From contig NC_134367.1 in NCBI RefSeq assembly GCF_035582795.1, forward strand, positions 41,877,062-41,941,061: DNA of 64,000 nucleotides, in the 5' to 3' direction. Every line of letters begins with the position of its first letter. The first letter of the stretch is position 1. The notes beneath the pieces were generated by a model. The model worked only from the letters and a program-made list of their open reading frames with translations, did not search any database and was not told where the DNA came from. Position numbers and translations under genes: made by a program. Origin of the DNA: Mycteria americana (Eukaryota; Chordata; Aves; Ciconiiformes; Ciconiidae). Below, one piece after another: positions 49,301 to 61,217 of the stretch.

Positions 49301-52300
49301 TTTGACCAGGTGCCGTGACCTCCTTCTGCTGGTAGGGTAGCTCTGCTACAGGGTATTGATAACCTTCCAAAGCAGATGGCTTAGTTTAGCATGCCTTAGT
49401 TGGGGCACCCATGCTTATGATAACTTACTCTGATATTTTTAGCATTCGTGGGGTTCATTGGCTTCCTGTGCACAAGACTGATATAAATAATCATAAGGAG
49501 CCAGTATGTTCTGAAAATACCACTTTTGAAGCTTGGGGCTATACATAAATGCTTCCTGGAATATTTTGCATTTTTCCCTCCATTCATGTTTGTGGTAATA
49601 CTGCCTCCATTATGTGCTCAGTGACTTGAAGAGGCCTCAGTATCAGCTTCAGGATATTTTTTGAGAGGCTGGAGCTCCCGTACGTTTCTGTTGAAGATAG
49701 TGCACAAGTCTGTATATTGCATTGATAACTGTGCAATTATTTATGCTTCTAGAAGGAAACCTGATCTGTCCCTCTCTATGAAGCATGCAGTTCCAGATGT
49801 TTGTATGGAAACTATTGGAACACTTGATGTTTTAAACATGTTGCTAGGTATGATAGAGGGGAAGATTTTTATGCTTCTGGAAGGAAAGCTGATCTGTACA
49901 TCTCTAGCAAGCATACAGTTACAGGTGTTTGTATGGAAGCCTTTGGAATGCCTGATGTTTAAACATGCTACTAGGTATGATAGAGGGGAAGATTTGACTG
50001 TCATGTTTTTATTAAAAGCTGCCTGGATTTTGGCTTGGTAAACTCTCCATCTTACTAGAAAATGCCAAATTTAAACCCCTTGCATTCAGCAAAAATAACT
50101 TGTAAACTGGTAGTAGACTGGATATGGATATAATTTTAAGTGGAATTACATGACTGAGAGCTAGGATGCACTGAAATTGCTAATGCTTCATTTGCTGGGT
50201 GAGAGCAGGGAAAAAGGCCAACACAGTCTTTCCAGCAGCTTGTGTATTAGGACTTAGTAAGGCAAGTCTAGAATTCTTGGTTTAGTCTGGAGTAGGCCGA
50301 ACTTCTAGTCTTCTGCTTTGTCTCTCCAGACTGACCAAAGAATGGATCAATGACTACTGAACTTTAACTACTGAAAATTAAAATAACTTGTTGCTCTGCC
50401 AAGAGTTGGATTTTCTTCAAATGCATACTGAATTTATGGGAAATAATCATTTTTTTTGGACAAGCCTTGCTGCTTCTGTTTGTCTATAGGAAGAGCAAAT
50501 AGCAAGCTAGTCTTGTCCTCTTTGATCACATAATGTAGGCTCTGTGGACTCACTTTTAATAACTGTATTCTTCCAAGTAAAATCTATATTCTTCAGTCAT
50601 TTCATTACTAAGTCTTAAGGCATTGGCAATATCTTATCTCCATAAAGTATCATGATATGGAGGCTACCTGATGTGTTACAAATAATTTTAAATCTTTGGA
50701 ACAGCCATTTTATATACCATTGCGAAGGGAAAAAATTCTTACAGCTCTGGCCTGAAAAAAAGTTAATTGAGGTCTTAGTTGGTCATCCCTCTTTTTCCCT
50801 GCTATGGAACAATGCTTTCTTTGGTATCTGAATTTCACAATAAATGGCATGTTGATTTCTCCAGCTTCTAAATGTCATTTTAACAAATACTGAGTGGATT
50901 GCTTGTTTGGGTTAAAAAAAAAAGGCAGTCAGGAAGTAGTTGCAGACTCTTGGATGATTTACTATGAAGGATCTACTACTTCTGGATGGTATCATTAAAT
51001 AGATAAGGCAGTATTTTGAGATAGGTACTATCACTAGCTAACATACTGAAAGTGGTAGCCAGGCATGAAAGAATCATCATTAAAATCTGGAACATTGCTG
51101 GTTTTTTATGTCTACAAAGCACTAGTGTTTTGTCTGGAGTTTAGTTCTGATCTTGTTATTTCAAGAGTGCTTGTGCTGTTAAGGTTTCCATAATGGAGAC
51201 TTATCAAAAAGCACAGGAAAAAAATAGTTGTCCTCAGTCTGTTTTTGTTTAAAGATAGATCGTTCCTACTTCAGAGTCCCCTACCTAATGCTGAATATTT
51301 GCATACCGGTGAAAAGCGGTAACTGTTGGGCCTGGTTCTAGAGGCTGTAGCAGGAAAATAGCTCGACTGCCTGAAACTCCAAGGTTTGCAGTTTTCGTTG
51401 TTTCTGAATTGACAGCTTACTATCAGGAGATGCTTGATAAAAAATTAACAGTAAATGGAATAGGAACATGCTGGTACGTCTTCCTTGTAGTTCAGTAACT
51501 GATTTTTGATCAGAAGAGCACTGGAGAGCAGCATCTGAAGATGGCTAGTTAGGAAAAACATCTTGGTGATGGGAGATTTTTGTCTGGATAATGACTCGTT
51601 AGAAATGCTTTTATTTTAGTATTTGGGGCAAAGGATATTCTGTTTTAGATATGGGCTGGAGATAATATCTATTACACATTTTCTTACAGCATTCAAAACT
51701 CTTCAACACTTTTTAATTAAGAAAATTTCTATGCTGCTTCTAGGTTCCACGGACTTTGGAAATGTTACATTTGTAGTCCCCGGGCTTCATCCTTATTTTT
51801 ATATTGGCTCTGATGCGTTGAATCATACTGAGCAGTACACAGAAGCTGCAGGTTAGTGGAAGTCAAAGGTGTTAGAGATTTATATTTGGAACCCTTATGC
51901 ATTGTAGGGACTGGTTGCTGACTCTTCACTACAGCAAATCTAGAAATTATAAATATTTCAAATTACAGAGGATTAAGGCTTTCACATGCTTCTATGGTAT
52001 TCAAAGCTACTGTGTAGTAAATGTATAAGAGTTTAAGTACTAGATCTGAAAGTGGCTGCATGTAAATACCTGTATAGAAATGGAGTTGCTTTCTTCAGGC
52101 TTGATGGGATCTGAGCTGAATATGGACCCTGAAACAATTTACTTAGTTAATTGTAGAGTTGCAGGAAAAAGCTGACAAAGTAGAATTTCTGGGGTTTGTG
52201 TTTAAAGTTAAATGTATATGGGAAGGATCACCACTCCTCGTGCTAAAAGCCTGACTTAGTATACCATCTAGACAGAAGAAATTAGAAGGGTTATCCCTAG

Positions 52301-52889
52301 CAGCATATTCAGAAGAGTTTCTAAACATGAGCCAAAAGATAAAAGTAATTTTTACTCCTAAAGCACAATACTCTGGAAATGTAATAGAGATAACAGAATA
52401 AAACTCTGCATTTTCTAACAAGGAAAATGTGAATGCTCATTTCCGTGTTTTCAGTCTTACTTATTTACATCAGTAGCAGAAAGTTAAGTACTTTGATGTG
52501 AAAATTTGTTTTGAGGCATCAGAAAATAGACATACTTCATTCATGCAAGTAGATTTTTAAGAAACTGTTCTTGCAATTGAAACTTGAAGATCTTATTTTA
52601 TAGAATATGCCTTATGTTGGTAAGCTAGTGGTTTGTATCTAATATTAGTAATCTAGCCTGACATTTCTCTTACTTTTTTTCTGCAGGGTCACAGAATGCT
52701 CAGTTCTATGCTTTGCGCACAGCAAAAGCTTTGGCAATGACAGCGCTGGATGTCATTTTCAAGCCAAGTCTACTGGAAGAAGTCAGGGAAGACTTTAGAC
52801 AGGTGAAGCTAAAAGAAGAGGGACAAATAAATCCAGTAGAACCTAACAAGGAATTTGGTGTTGGCATAGGAGCATGTGCATCACACTAA
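36771..52889 (+). CDS. PM20D2: Peptidase M20 domain-containing protein 2 (beta-alanyl dipeptidase)
   Basis: Seven coding exons: 36771-37235, 37319-37467, 41718-41860, 44892-45046, 47157-47292, 51744-51851 and 52687-52889. All junctions are GT-AG and in phase, giving 1,359 nt and 452 residues, close to human (about 436). In mammals the cytosolic enzyme hydrolyses beta-alanyl-lysine/ornithine and GABA-lysine-type dipeptides formed as by-products by carnosine synthase. M20 signatures: [16 protein letters not shown] at 111-126, whose His/Cys/His are expected metal ligands; GTPAEE at 160-165, with the catalytic Glu; [15 protein letters not shown] around 210-224, whose His is in the lid domain; and [12 protein letters not shown] in exon 6. 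Exon 5 reads [14 protein letters not shown]. The C-terminus ends VGIGACASH and differs from mammals. ATG 36771 is the first in frame. The gene is intact, and convergent with GABRR1. Confidence 0.98.
39704..39717 (+). repeat. Poly-G tract
   Basis: Fourteen consecutive G followed by AGGGGAG in PM20D2 intron 2, about 120 bp before the solo LTR. A homopolymer with uncertain true length. Confidence 0.9.
39839..40400 (-). mobile_element. Solo LTR, avian ERVL-like family
   Basis: A 562-bp element with TG...CA ends (TGTTGTGGTTTAGCCCC ... GAAACCAGGACA) is flanked by identical 5-bp target duplications ACTTG at 39834-39838 and 40401-40405. The sequence matches a common avian LTR I recognise. A five-base duplication fits the ERVL/ERV3 group. 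In the minus orientation a CRE-like TGACGTCA (40163-40170) precedes a TATA-like GCATATAAAGC, which sets the strand. No internal retroviral sequence is present. It lies in PM20D2 intron 2, antisense to the gene. The intact duplication suggests moderate age. Confidence 0.88.
45229..46330 (-). repeat. Old CR1 LINE, internally shortened
   Basis: It starts with CCACAGAATCATAGAATAATC and GGTTGGGAGAGACCTCCAGAG (the CR1 3' tail in reverse), continues through CTTCCGCTGGACTTGCCCCAG, and ends with a separated reverse-transcriptase part (GGTCTGACCAGTCTGTAATTTC, CTCCTGGCCCTTC). Compared with the CR1 consensus, segments between these blocks are missing. It lies in PM20D2 intron 4, opposite to the gene, and is clearly older than the 23.3-kb copy. 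Confidence 0.85.
49743..49997 (+). repeat. 128-bp tandem duplication in PM20D2 intron 5
   Basis: Two diverged copies start at ATGCTTCT (49743 and 49871) and run to GGTATGATAGAGGGGAAGATTT. Each has GTTTGTATGGAA, TGATGTTT and AAACATG in the same order. The copies differ at roughly one base in seven, so the duplication is not recent. A 126-codon open frame crosses both copies in different frames (the period is not a multiple of three), so it is not a coding repeat. Confidence 0.9.
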
Positions 52890-53160
52890 ACTTTACTAAA
52901 CCTTTCTCAGTAGGATTGACTTAATGGAGATGCTGTATTTAAATCCCAGAAGGGGCTGGATGAACACATAGCTGAAGAAATGTTGATTTTTTTTTTTTGG
53001 ACTTTAAGAGAAGCAAATAGTATTATTGCTTTCAAAAACGTGCAGTTTCATCTAGCTGTAATGTTTGCTGTATTCAATATGGTGATGAATTTCAGAGAGA
53101 TCTCAAATATGTTGTCTTTAAGTTGCAGTGTTGAATAAATGATAGTGCTTAGATCCCTTG
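52890..53160 (+). other. PM20D2 3' UTR with poly(A) signal
   Basis: AT-rich sequence after the stop, ending with AATAAA at 53134-53139 and a TGTTG/GTGCTT context. This is the first canonical signal after the stop, so it is the likely transcript end; longer forms are possible. Confidence 0.7.
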
Positions 53161-53164
53161 TCAG

Positions 53165-56100
53165 TGATTTTCTATGTATTACTAAAGTAGTATTCCTTCT
53201 AGGGGGAAATGTGGCATTTAAATGGAAATTTTTGTTCTAAAATAAGCACTGTTCACTTGGTGATCATAGGCTGAATCTGATCTATGAAGCATTTCTCTCT
53301 GGCCAGTTGCTTTTTCTTGGGACAAGATAGAGGCTTAAAACCTGAGCTGGAGAGAAGGGTTTGGAACCATGCCTGGTTTTGACAATAGTAGCTTCTAGCA
53401 ATGGAAGAGAACTGTTTGTATGGAAATGTGATCTGTAAAGGTTGATTGTCCTGAAATGCATTGACCTTCCTCCTAATAAATTTTGGAGGTGTTGTGGAGA
53501 AGTCATTAATCAAAAAATTGGAAAGCAACTGAATGTTTACTTGTTTAAATGAACACGTTTAAACTATGCAGGAAAATGCCTGTGCACCTTTAAGTTCCAC
53601 TCGAAGGCAATGCAAGTGTCCACACAAGGTGTTGCACTAGCTTAACTGATCTGAAGGATGTGTATAAATTTAATTAAAGTGGTGGAAATCTTTTTCACAA
53701 AGATGCAAGCATGATACCATGAAGCAGTAAATGAAGGTAACAAATGGGTTGTGTGCAAACCCCTGTAGTAAGCTCTGAGAAGCTTGCACTGAGGATTGCT
53801 TGTGCAGTAACTGGCTTCTCAAACCTGTTTGTTCCCATACCCTAAGCAGCAGATCTGTTGAGTCTTGTCAGTTGTCCTTTCTGTGTGTTGTGTGGTTAGT
53901 CTGTTTACTCCTTGTTATTTTGCTTCCCAGAGACATTAATGTTGCAAATTTTACCCAGGTGGTGTTCTGTCTGTCCAAACCTGTTAGGGATTTTTTTAAT
54001 TCGCTTGTTAAAGGATCATGTGAATACATAGAGAAGGAACTAATCTTTTGTTCAGATACAAATTGCTGAGTCAATGGACAGACTGAGTGAAAAAGCAGCT
54101 TACTGGTTACCATTTTCCTAAGCACAGGTATTACAGTAAGCTTCTGAAAAGAAGTCAGGCAAACTATTCCCCAGGAAGTCAGAATACCTCAAATAATTTC
54201 AGAAACCTTGCTTTTAACAGCACCAGTCTCTAAATGGTAAACTAGAATTTTAATCAGAACTTATATTTTATTAATTTCTATATTCAATTTCTAATTTTGG
54301 AAAAAAACCAGATTCCTTATCTTGGTTTAACTGTGCACTCACTCTGCATTTGTGTGCTCTATAACACAGACCTCCAGCTGCTATTTAAGAATTCTATTGA
54401 GACTTTCCCTTCTTGGAAAAAAGTGTGACTAGGCTGGCTTCCGTTTGTATGTCAGGTAGACAGTGTAGACAACAGTTTTTAGGCTTTCTGATTCTTCAGC
54501 CTGTGTGCTTGTAGTAATTGGACACAGAGTATCTGTTAATATATTAAATTCTCAGTGTCTTTGGGGGTAAAAGAAGTAACTGTTTATCTGTTTCTGTAAG
54601 AACTAGAGGCACAATTAAAGGGGTTTGTTTCATATTATAAGCCAGTTATTTGCAGAGTTGAGCATGACCATAAATATTCCAGGTTACAAGATGGCCCTTC
54701 CTTACACCAGTATCCTTGCTTTCATCAGCAGGCAGTTTTGACAGATGAATGCATGAAACAGATGAGAGTTGGACTCTGAGCCATAGGTATGTCCAGGATC
54801 ATAAGTTGGATACTAAATCCAACTGAAATTTGTTCCAAGGTTTGTCAAAGGAACTTTCTCCTTAACTTTTAATTTAAACCCTGCCTTGCCCGTTCTCAGA
54901 CACAATTACAATTCATTAAGTTCTACTGGGTTAACAAGCTAGCTTATGAATTTCCTTAGCATATGTGGCTTTTTATTTCCTCCTGCATGAACTGCTTAAC
55001 TTCTTGCTTTGCTGTTTTTAAGATGGAGCATTGGGATCCCAGTGATAGCAATACATGCTGTGTTGTTGTGTTCCCTACACGCTGATGTGCATTACAGCCT
55101 TCTCCGTTCTCTTTGTCCAGACTAGCTGGCTGTTGGCTGCATCATGTCCAAGATCATATAATTAAACATTTCTGCACTAAAAGCATGTCTTAATTTTGTT
55201 GTAATCATTGCTGGAATTAAAATGAAACTGAAGTGCTGATTAAAGATGAGTTGACACCAATAAAGCAGTTTAATTGTGACTGAATTTTCTTGTCCTTTTA
55301 TTAATATTGGGGTGCTGCATGACTTCATTTGAATAGCATGTTTGGTTTTTTTCCCCAGTTTGGTATGATTATGTAAGAGTGAGGGTGTTTTAAGCTTTCC
55401 ATTTCGGTTTGCCATAGTGAGCGGGTTTTTTGTGAGGGTTAATGCTTTTAAAATATTTAATGGTAGTCTTTATAATCTTAGTGCTGTTTTAACTATTAAA
55501 ACATGTTAGAATTCATAGAATAATAGGAATGGTGTGTGGGAGAGCTCTCTGGAGGATCTCTGTTAGGCTAAACCTGGTCCAGCCTCCAGCTTGAAGTGGG
55601 ATTGTTACCAACACTGGATCAGGTGAGCTTGGCTTCATTTGCTGAATCCTGAAGTCTCCAAGGATAGAGACTTTTCAGCTCCCCAGGCAAGTTAATTCTG
55701 ATTTGTGTCTCAGAACTAAAGCAGTTTGGGATTTAATGTTAGGATTTTACTATCACAATGATACTATATATGAGGAATTTCTTTCCTGAGGGAACAAAAC
55801 TCACTGTGATTTTCAGTAATTTGTGCTCATAAATCACATGTATATGAAAAAAATCTGTCATGTTTTTTAAGTTACCCTAACTGCAGTCCTCCCCAAGCTG
55901 TTTGTAATTTAAGAGTATTGGAATATTTGTCAAGAATAGTACTTTTAGCAATGAATCAAAATGTGTAGGTAATAAGCTGTAATTGCTGAAATGATTCTAA
56001 ACAGCTGATAGCAAATCAAAGCTGTTTAAGGATGAGGTGTTTATGTCCAGACTTTGTGAAGAACTTAAAGCTTCTGCCAGCCTACCAAGCTACAGTATTT

Positions 56101-59100
56101 CCTTATTTAATACCTGACCTAGAAATTGAGTGAAAGATATGCCTGGTTTAAAACAAACAAAAACAAATTAAAGAACCCCCAAACAAACATGAAATGCAAT
56201 GAATTTCTTTTTATGAAAAGATTTGAAGGAGAGAATTTGTAACCTGCGAGCTAAGCTACCTGGCATAGAAGGGTCCAGCAGCCTTTCTTCAAACAGTAAA
56301 TGCTTTAAGAACACAGCTTTATGTTCTTGTGAATCCTATTTCTGTAATCATTTAGTTTCCATTGCCTGAGTGCTCTGTACTTGATTACACTGCAGTCACA
56401 GAGAGCAAGGCTGTGTTCCTGGGAATGAGTCATAACACATTAGCTGTTGAAATAAGTCTTTGTCTAGTATTCATTAAAAGTGGTCTTCTCATAACTTTCT
56501 AACAGCATTCTTTAAAACAGATTTTTATTTAGAGGAAAGTGAAAGTATTTGGGATTAAATAATTTTAAAATAAAGAGGAAGTTGGTCTACATGATTTCCT
56601 GGTTTTCCCTAGGGTTTACTATTTCCTGGTCCTGAAAGTAGCAGCCCTCCCTGGAGCCCTTGTCCGCCAGCCTGTCTGGGTGCTGCTGGCACCCACCCGT
56701 TGTTGTTTTCATTACTGCAGTCACCTCACCTCCATTCTCCAGCTGGTTGAGATTGCAGCATGGCTCTGTGCCACTGTTTTGTAACTGCCATGCAAGATTT
56801 TGGTGGTTTTATGAAGGATACAAAAGCGCATCCCTCTTAAGACTTCTTGCCTAAATTCTCTACTAAGTCAAAGTTGGGTAAGATGGGTGCTGCTTTAGCT
56901 TCCTTTAGGCACTAATGGAAGCCAAAAGTATCTGACAAACTCATCAAGGACTTTTCTCAACCACAACTGCATCTGAACTTCCTTATTGAAGTAGTGAGAA
57001 GCGAAATGCCTGAGTCCTAGGAAAGAATGGAGTCCACATGGCTGTGGATAGTCTTCACAACCATAAGCTGTACACTGTTATGCAGTGCTATCTTTTATGA
57101 TTGCTCTAGAGTACCTATGCAAAATTATCTTTTTAGCTGTTTAGTCTCAAAGATAACAGGCAAATGTAATACTGGCTCATCGCTTCTTAGCTTCTCAAGA
57201 CCCCATGGAAGGATAAAAGCACACAAATGTAGTACATGTTCATCAGAATTACAGTGCTGGAGTCTTGTTGCATAACAACTGTTTGATAAGTACTTAAAAT
57301 TCATCAGGAGTTGTAATTTTCTGTAGCTTTCCTGTTTATATATACTTTCAGTTCTTAGAGACCAAAACATGCTTCACACCCTAGAATTTGTTCAGCTTTC
57401 ATGGATTTGTTTCAGCGTCTGAATGGCCCTCACGCATTGTACTGCCAACGAGCTAGTTGTGTCCCGTTGTGGAATGTCTGGTCTTGGTTGCTTTTCGTTT
57501 CTCATCGCTGCTGCTTCAGTGCCTCATCGAATACTATGCTGCCATATGAGCAAGCGCAGGAGAGGGGAGTCCCACGGTTTCTACTTGCTCATCAGAGCTT
57601 GCAGGGATTTGGATCTGTTTTGTACTGAGAGAATCACTTGCTCAGTTGTGCAATGTGTAGAAAGATACATCCAATGATTTGAGTATTGTGAGAATATCCT
57701 TTTACTGGGGAAGAAAAGAGATCATTGGTCTTTCTTCATGCCTTCTCTAGCTGTTTCTGACTGAAATTTACCTTCTTGCTGCTTCACCCTATCAGTAATT
57801 ATCAGCATCCTTAAAGACTATTAAAGGCTTCAGTCTCCAAAGCTCTTAATCTAGACACGCTCACAGGCAGAACTTGTGTCTATCCATAATCCACACAGAC
57901 CTACCAATACACTTCAACTTCTAAAAACAGCATCATCCCAGGCTGGGCTTTGGGTTAACCTCCAAGAAATTGGTCTGAATTATATTGCAAAGAATCACCC
58001 TAAGGAAGAAGAACAAGGACTGTAACGTTCACAGTCGGGTGGAAAGCTTAACGTCATCTTCTCTGTGATTTTGAGTTTGCGTGCAGGCTTCTTATCAGAG
58101 CCCTGCCTGTGAAATCCCAGGGCTCTCCAGCCCTACCAGCGTCACAGGGTTTAAGAATGTTCGGTATTTGACTAGATCAGGTTCTGAGCAAAAAGGTCTT
58201 ACGTACATGTATAAACTCATGGAGACCATTCTCTTGAAGGTAGAAAACGCAAAATGCTGTACAAATGTGAAGTTTTATTGTGATTTTGAGTGTTTCTAGA
58301 AATAAACAAAACCAAATCACTCTGATTTATTGTGAAAATGGAAAGGAGCAGAGTGTTAATGATTGGATACAAAAAACATACACTGGAAGGTTAAAAGCCA
58401 AAAAACTGTGTATGTAAATATGTTTAACGAGTACAGTTGTTGTTAGCAAACACTGGCTGTATATAACATATCCTGTACTTATAGAATACATCTATATACA
58501 CATTTATATAAGACTGAAAAGGCACTAGAGTTTTCCAAATAAAACACAAGTAAATTAACAATGTAACTCCAAACATGGAGGTTGGGAATCTGTTTAGGAG
58601 GACATGCTGGAAGGGAAACTTTCAAACTCACGTGGGAAGTTAGAAACCAGTCTCCCACTGAAAGCCAGGGAATTCGAAAGTCCAGCTCCCATTTGTATCT
58701 TCAAAATCTCCCTTAATATACTGGTCAGATGCCAAAGAATGTATGTAATATGAGATGAATGAGTCTATAAAGGAAGGAACGTACAGTACTGCAGCAAACT
58801 ACATAGCATTAGGCTTCTTATGAAGCTGGAGAGCTTACTGTAAGATCTGGTGCTCCTGTTCATGCTGTTCTTGTAACTGTAGAAAGAAATGGGTTCTTAC
58901 AATGCTGAGGATCTAAATACATTCCTGTGCAAGTAGTGCCCAAGAAATCTTGGGGCTATTTGTGGGGGAAGGTGCCATCGGAATAAGGTAGGGTGGCCAA
59001 GCCTGGTGGCCAGCCTTTCATCTGCTTTTGCCAGAGTGACCTTTCTACCTTCATCTGACTGAAGTGTTTAAGAAAATATTGTATTTTTTAATCTCTTGGA

Positions 59101-60790
59101 AAAAACCTCACTGGAGAATAACATGATATGAAGGAAACTTGGTAAAACAAAGCTAAGATAGTATGTGTATGTGAAAAAAAAAAAAGCTATGCAGAAATGA
59201 GGAGTAAAACTATCTTATTGGCTGGGTGTGTCTTTTAATGATTTTAGCTTTTGTGATTTCATTGCCTTTCCTATGGAGTGTAGGCTGTGAGTGCAAGATG
59301 AGTGTAGGTAGTTTTGCAGCTCATGACTTTAGCAGTTGTAAGAAATGCTGAGTATGTTTACATGAGATTTATTTACACAGGAAGTTAAAGCAACAACCAG
59401 CAGCGTTCAAACAACTGCGACGTCTGTGTCACGAGCCTAACGCGCAGAGTGGCAGGTCAGTCAGTCCAGGGCAGATTTCGTGTAAGAAGATTCACTTTCA
59501 TTTTAGAGACAACTGCTTTGGTCTGATTCTCAGAGCAGCTACACCTGTAAGAGACAACAGCATCTGCTGCGCAGGGAATAATGAATTTCGTAATTGTGTG
59601 CAAAATCATGCATGTGCTTAAAGTCCTGTTAATCCAAAGTCTCAGTTAGCTTTCTGGATGTAGGTGCAGCAGGTAGCACACAGCAGCAGACCAACTGAAT
59701 GACCTTACTTTCTGAGACACCTTTGGTGCTCCTGTTATTGTAAAGGCCTCTGATTCCATTCAACCAATTCTTGTTTTCCTGCAATATTGTATTACTTCTG
59801 CATTACAGATTTTGCCTTTTCCATATGGAGTGTTTATGCTGGCTGGCTGCTCTGCAGAAACTGTGATGGAGAATTGGGACTTAAGTCAATGCCGAGTGCC
59901 CCCAGCTCCAGCTGCGCCTCCTTGGTCCTGCCCTGGAAGGTGCTGAGCCTGCTCTAAGGGCACGGTGGGCTGTAGGGTGCCCGGGCGACGGATGCAGCAT
60001 GAAAGCAGAGTAGGTTAGATGTACCTGGGTCTGCAATGGAGCTGCGGTCTCATGGTAGAAGCTCCTTTTTACTTCATTCCAAAGTTTTTAGCATGGTATC
60101 TTTAGTAACTCAGATATAAAGTCCTTACAACTGCTTTGTCGCCTGTTGAGCACCTTTCTGTTCTGCTTTTACTAAAAATAGATAGACTAGGCTTGTCCTG
60201 GAAGCAAGTGCAATTACCAGTGGCTTTAGCAGGGACAAGAAGTTACAGGCTGCAACAGGTTCTCAGGCTGTACAGACTAGTAATGCCCAGACTATCTCAG
60301 AGAGAAGTAGCTTCTCCTACAGTAGTGTTTTTTAGTCTTTTTGTAGACACCTGATTGTCTTCACTGGAGTGAAGACATTATGTAGAGAAACCTTGTTCTC
60401 TCCCCGGAAATTCAAGAGCAAAACTCCCACTGACCTAAATAAGCAGATCCAAGGAGAGCTCCTGTCGTTCCCAGAGGATTTCGTTCCCAGAGAGAAAGTC
60501 CAGCTTTTGTTCATTCCTCAGTAAGTGTACATTGCAAGTCATATTTTGAAAAGATAGTCAAACCACCTTGGAAAGATTTCTTTGTTTTAAATATGATCAA
60601 GACAAAGCACAAATCTGAAAGTATTCCTACATGGACCTGTCAGTGCAGTACTGCTAGGGCAGCGTGCATTTAGCAGTGTAAGCAAGCTTTAGCCAGTGAT
60701 AACCTTGCCAAAGTATTTCCCGGTACTGGGTATTTTGTGTTTGTAATGAACATTTCTGACCTCATCCTGCAAACATGCAAGTATTTGCAT
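53165..60790. other. Intergenic DNA between convergent PM20D2 and GABRR1
   Basis: About 7.6 kb with no exon I can support. Open frames at 57.0-57.7 kb and 60.1-60.4 kb have no family resemblance. Its right end probably includes GABRR1 3' UTR. Apart from one old CR1 I see no mobile element. Confidence 0.6.
55512..55705 (-). repeat. Old CR1 3' fragment
   Basis: ATTCATAGAATAATAGGAATGG followed by GGATCTCTGTTAGGCTAAACC and CTCCAAGGATAGAGACTTTTCAGC keep the order of the reverse-complemented CR1 3' end (tail, GGxCTCTGG, CTCCAxGGATGGAGACTCC). Heavily diverged. Confidence 0.7.
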
Positions 60791-60800
60791 ATTCTTTGTA

Positions 60801-60806
60801 TTTATT
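60801..60806 (-). promoter_or_regulatory. Possible GABRR1 poly(A) signal
   Basis: TTTATT on the plus strand gives AATAAA on the minus strand 411 bp past the GABRR1 stop. The distance suits a short 3' UTR, but other copies lie further downstream (for example about 59365). Confidence 0.3.
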
Positions 60807-61217
60807 GGTATTGAACGTGATAAGTCTGCTGAGTTGAGAGATGTATGCATGCATCCAGGTATTTAGACAATTAGGATCTCAGGGGGCACAGAATGGAGGA
60901 CGCACCATATATAAGCAACTGGCAATTATAGTCACTTGTTAAAATAGTTTACAGTGGCCTGTGAGGCACAAGAAGGAACATAGCACAGCTTTGAATAAGT
61001 ATAAAATTTTAGATTGTATATCCTATATTTTGCTGAAACGTGAAACTTGCACAGTCATTTATGCCACAGATGAGTTGCATCTAATTAAAAAAAAAATCCT
61101 GAAAAAAATCAATCTTCCTTCCAATTAAAACAATTCTCTATTTTCTTTCTGTTAGCCTATGAGACGGTACTTTCATTTAATGTCACAATGCTCTGTGACT
61201 ACAGAAGTTACGTATAT

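Noticed and set aside
57401-57677. Overlapping 75- and 84-codon frames between PM20D2 and GABRR1
   Set aside because: No relatives recognised and no exon boundaries; overlapping frames in different phases suggest chance.
60465-60495. Short repeat CGTTCCCAGAG in two copies
   Set aside because: Too short and isolated to mean more than local slippage.
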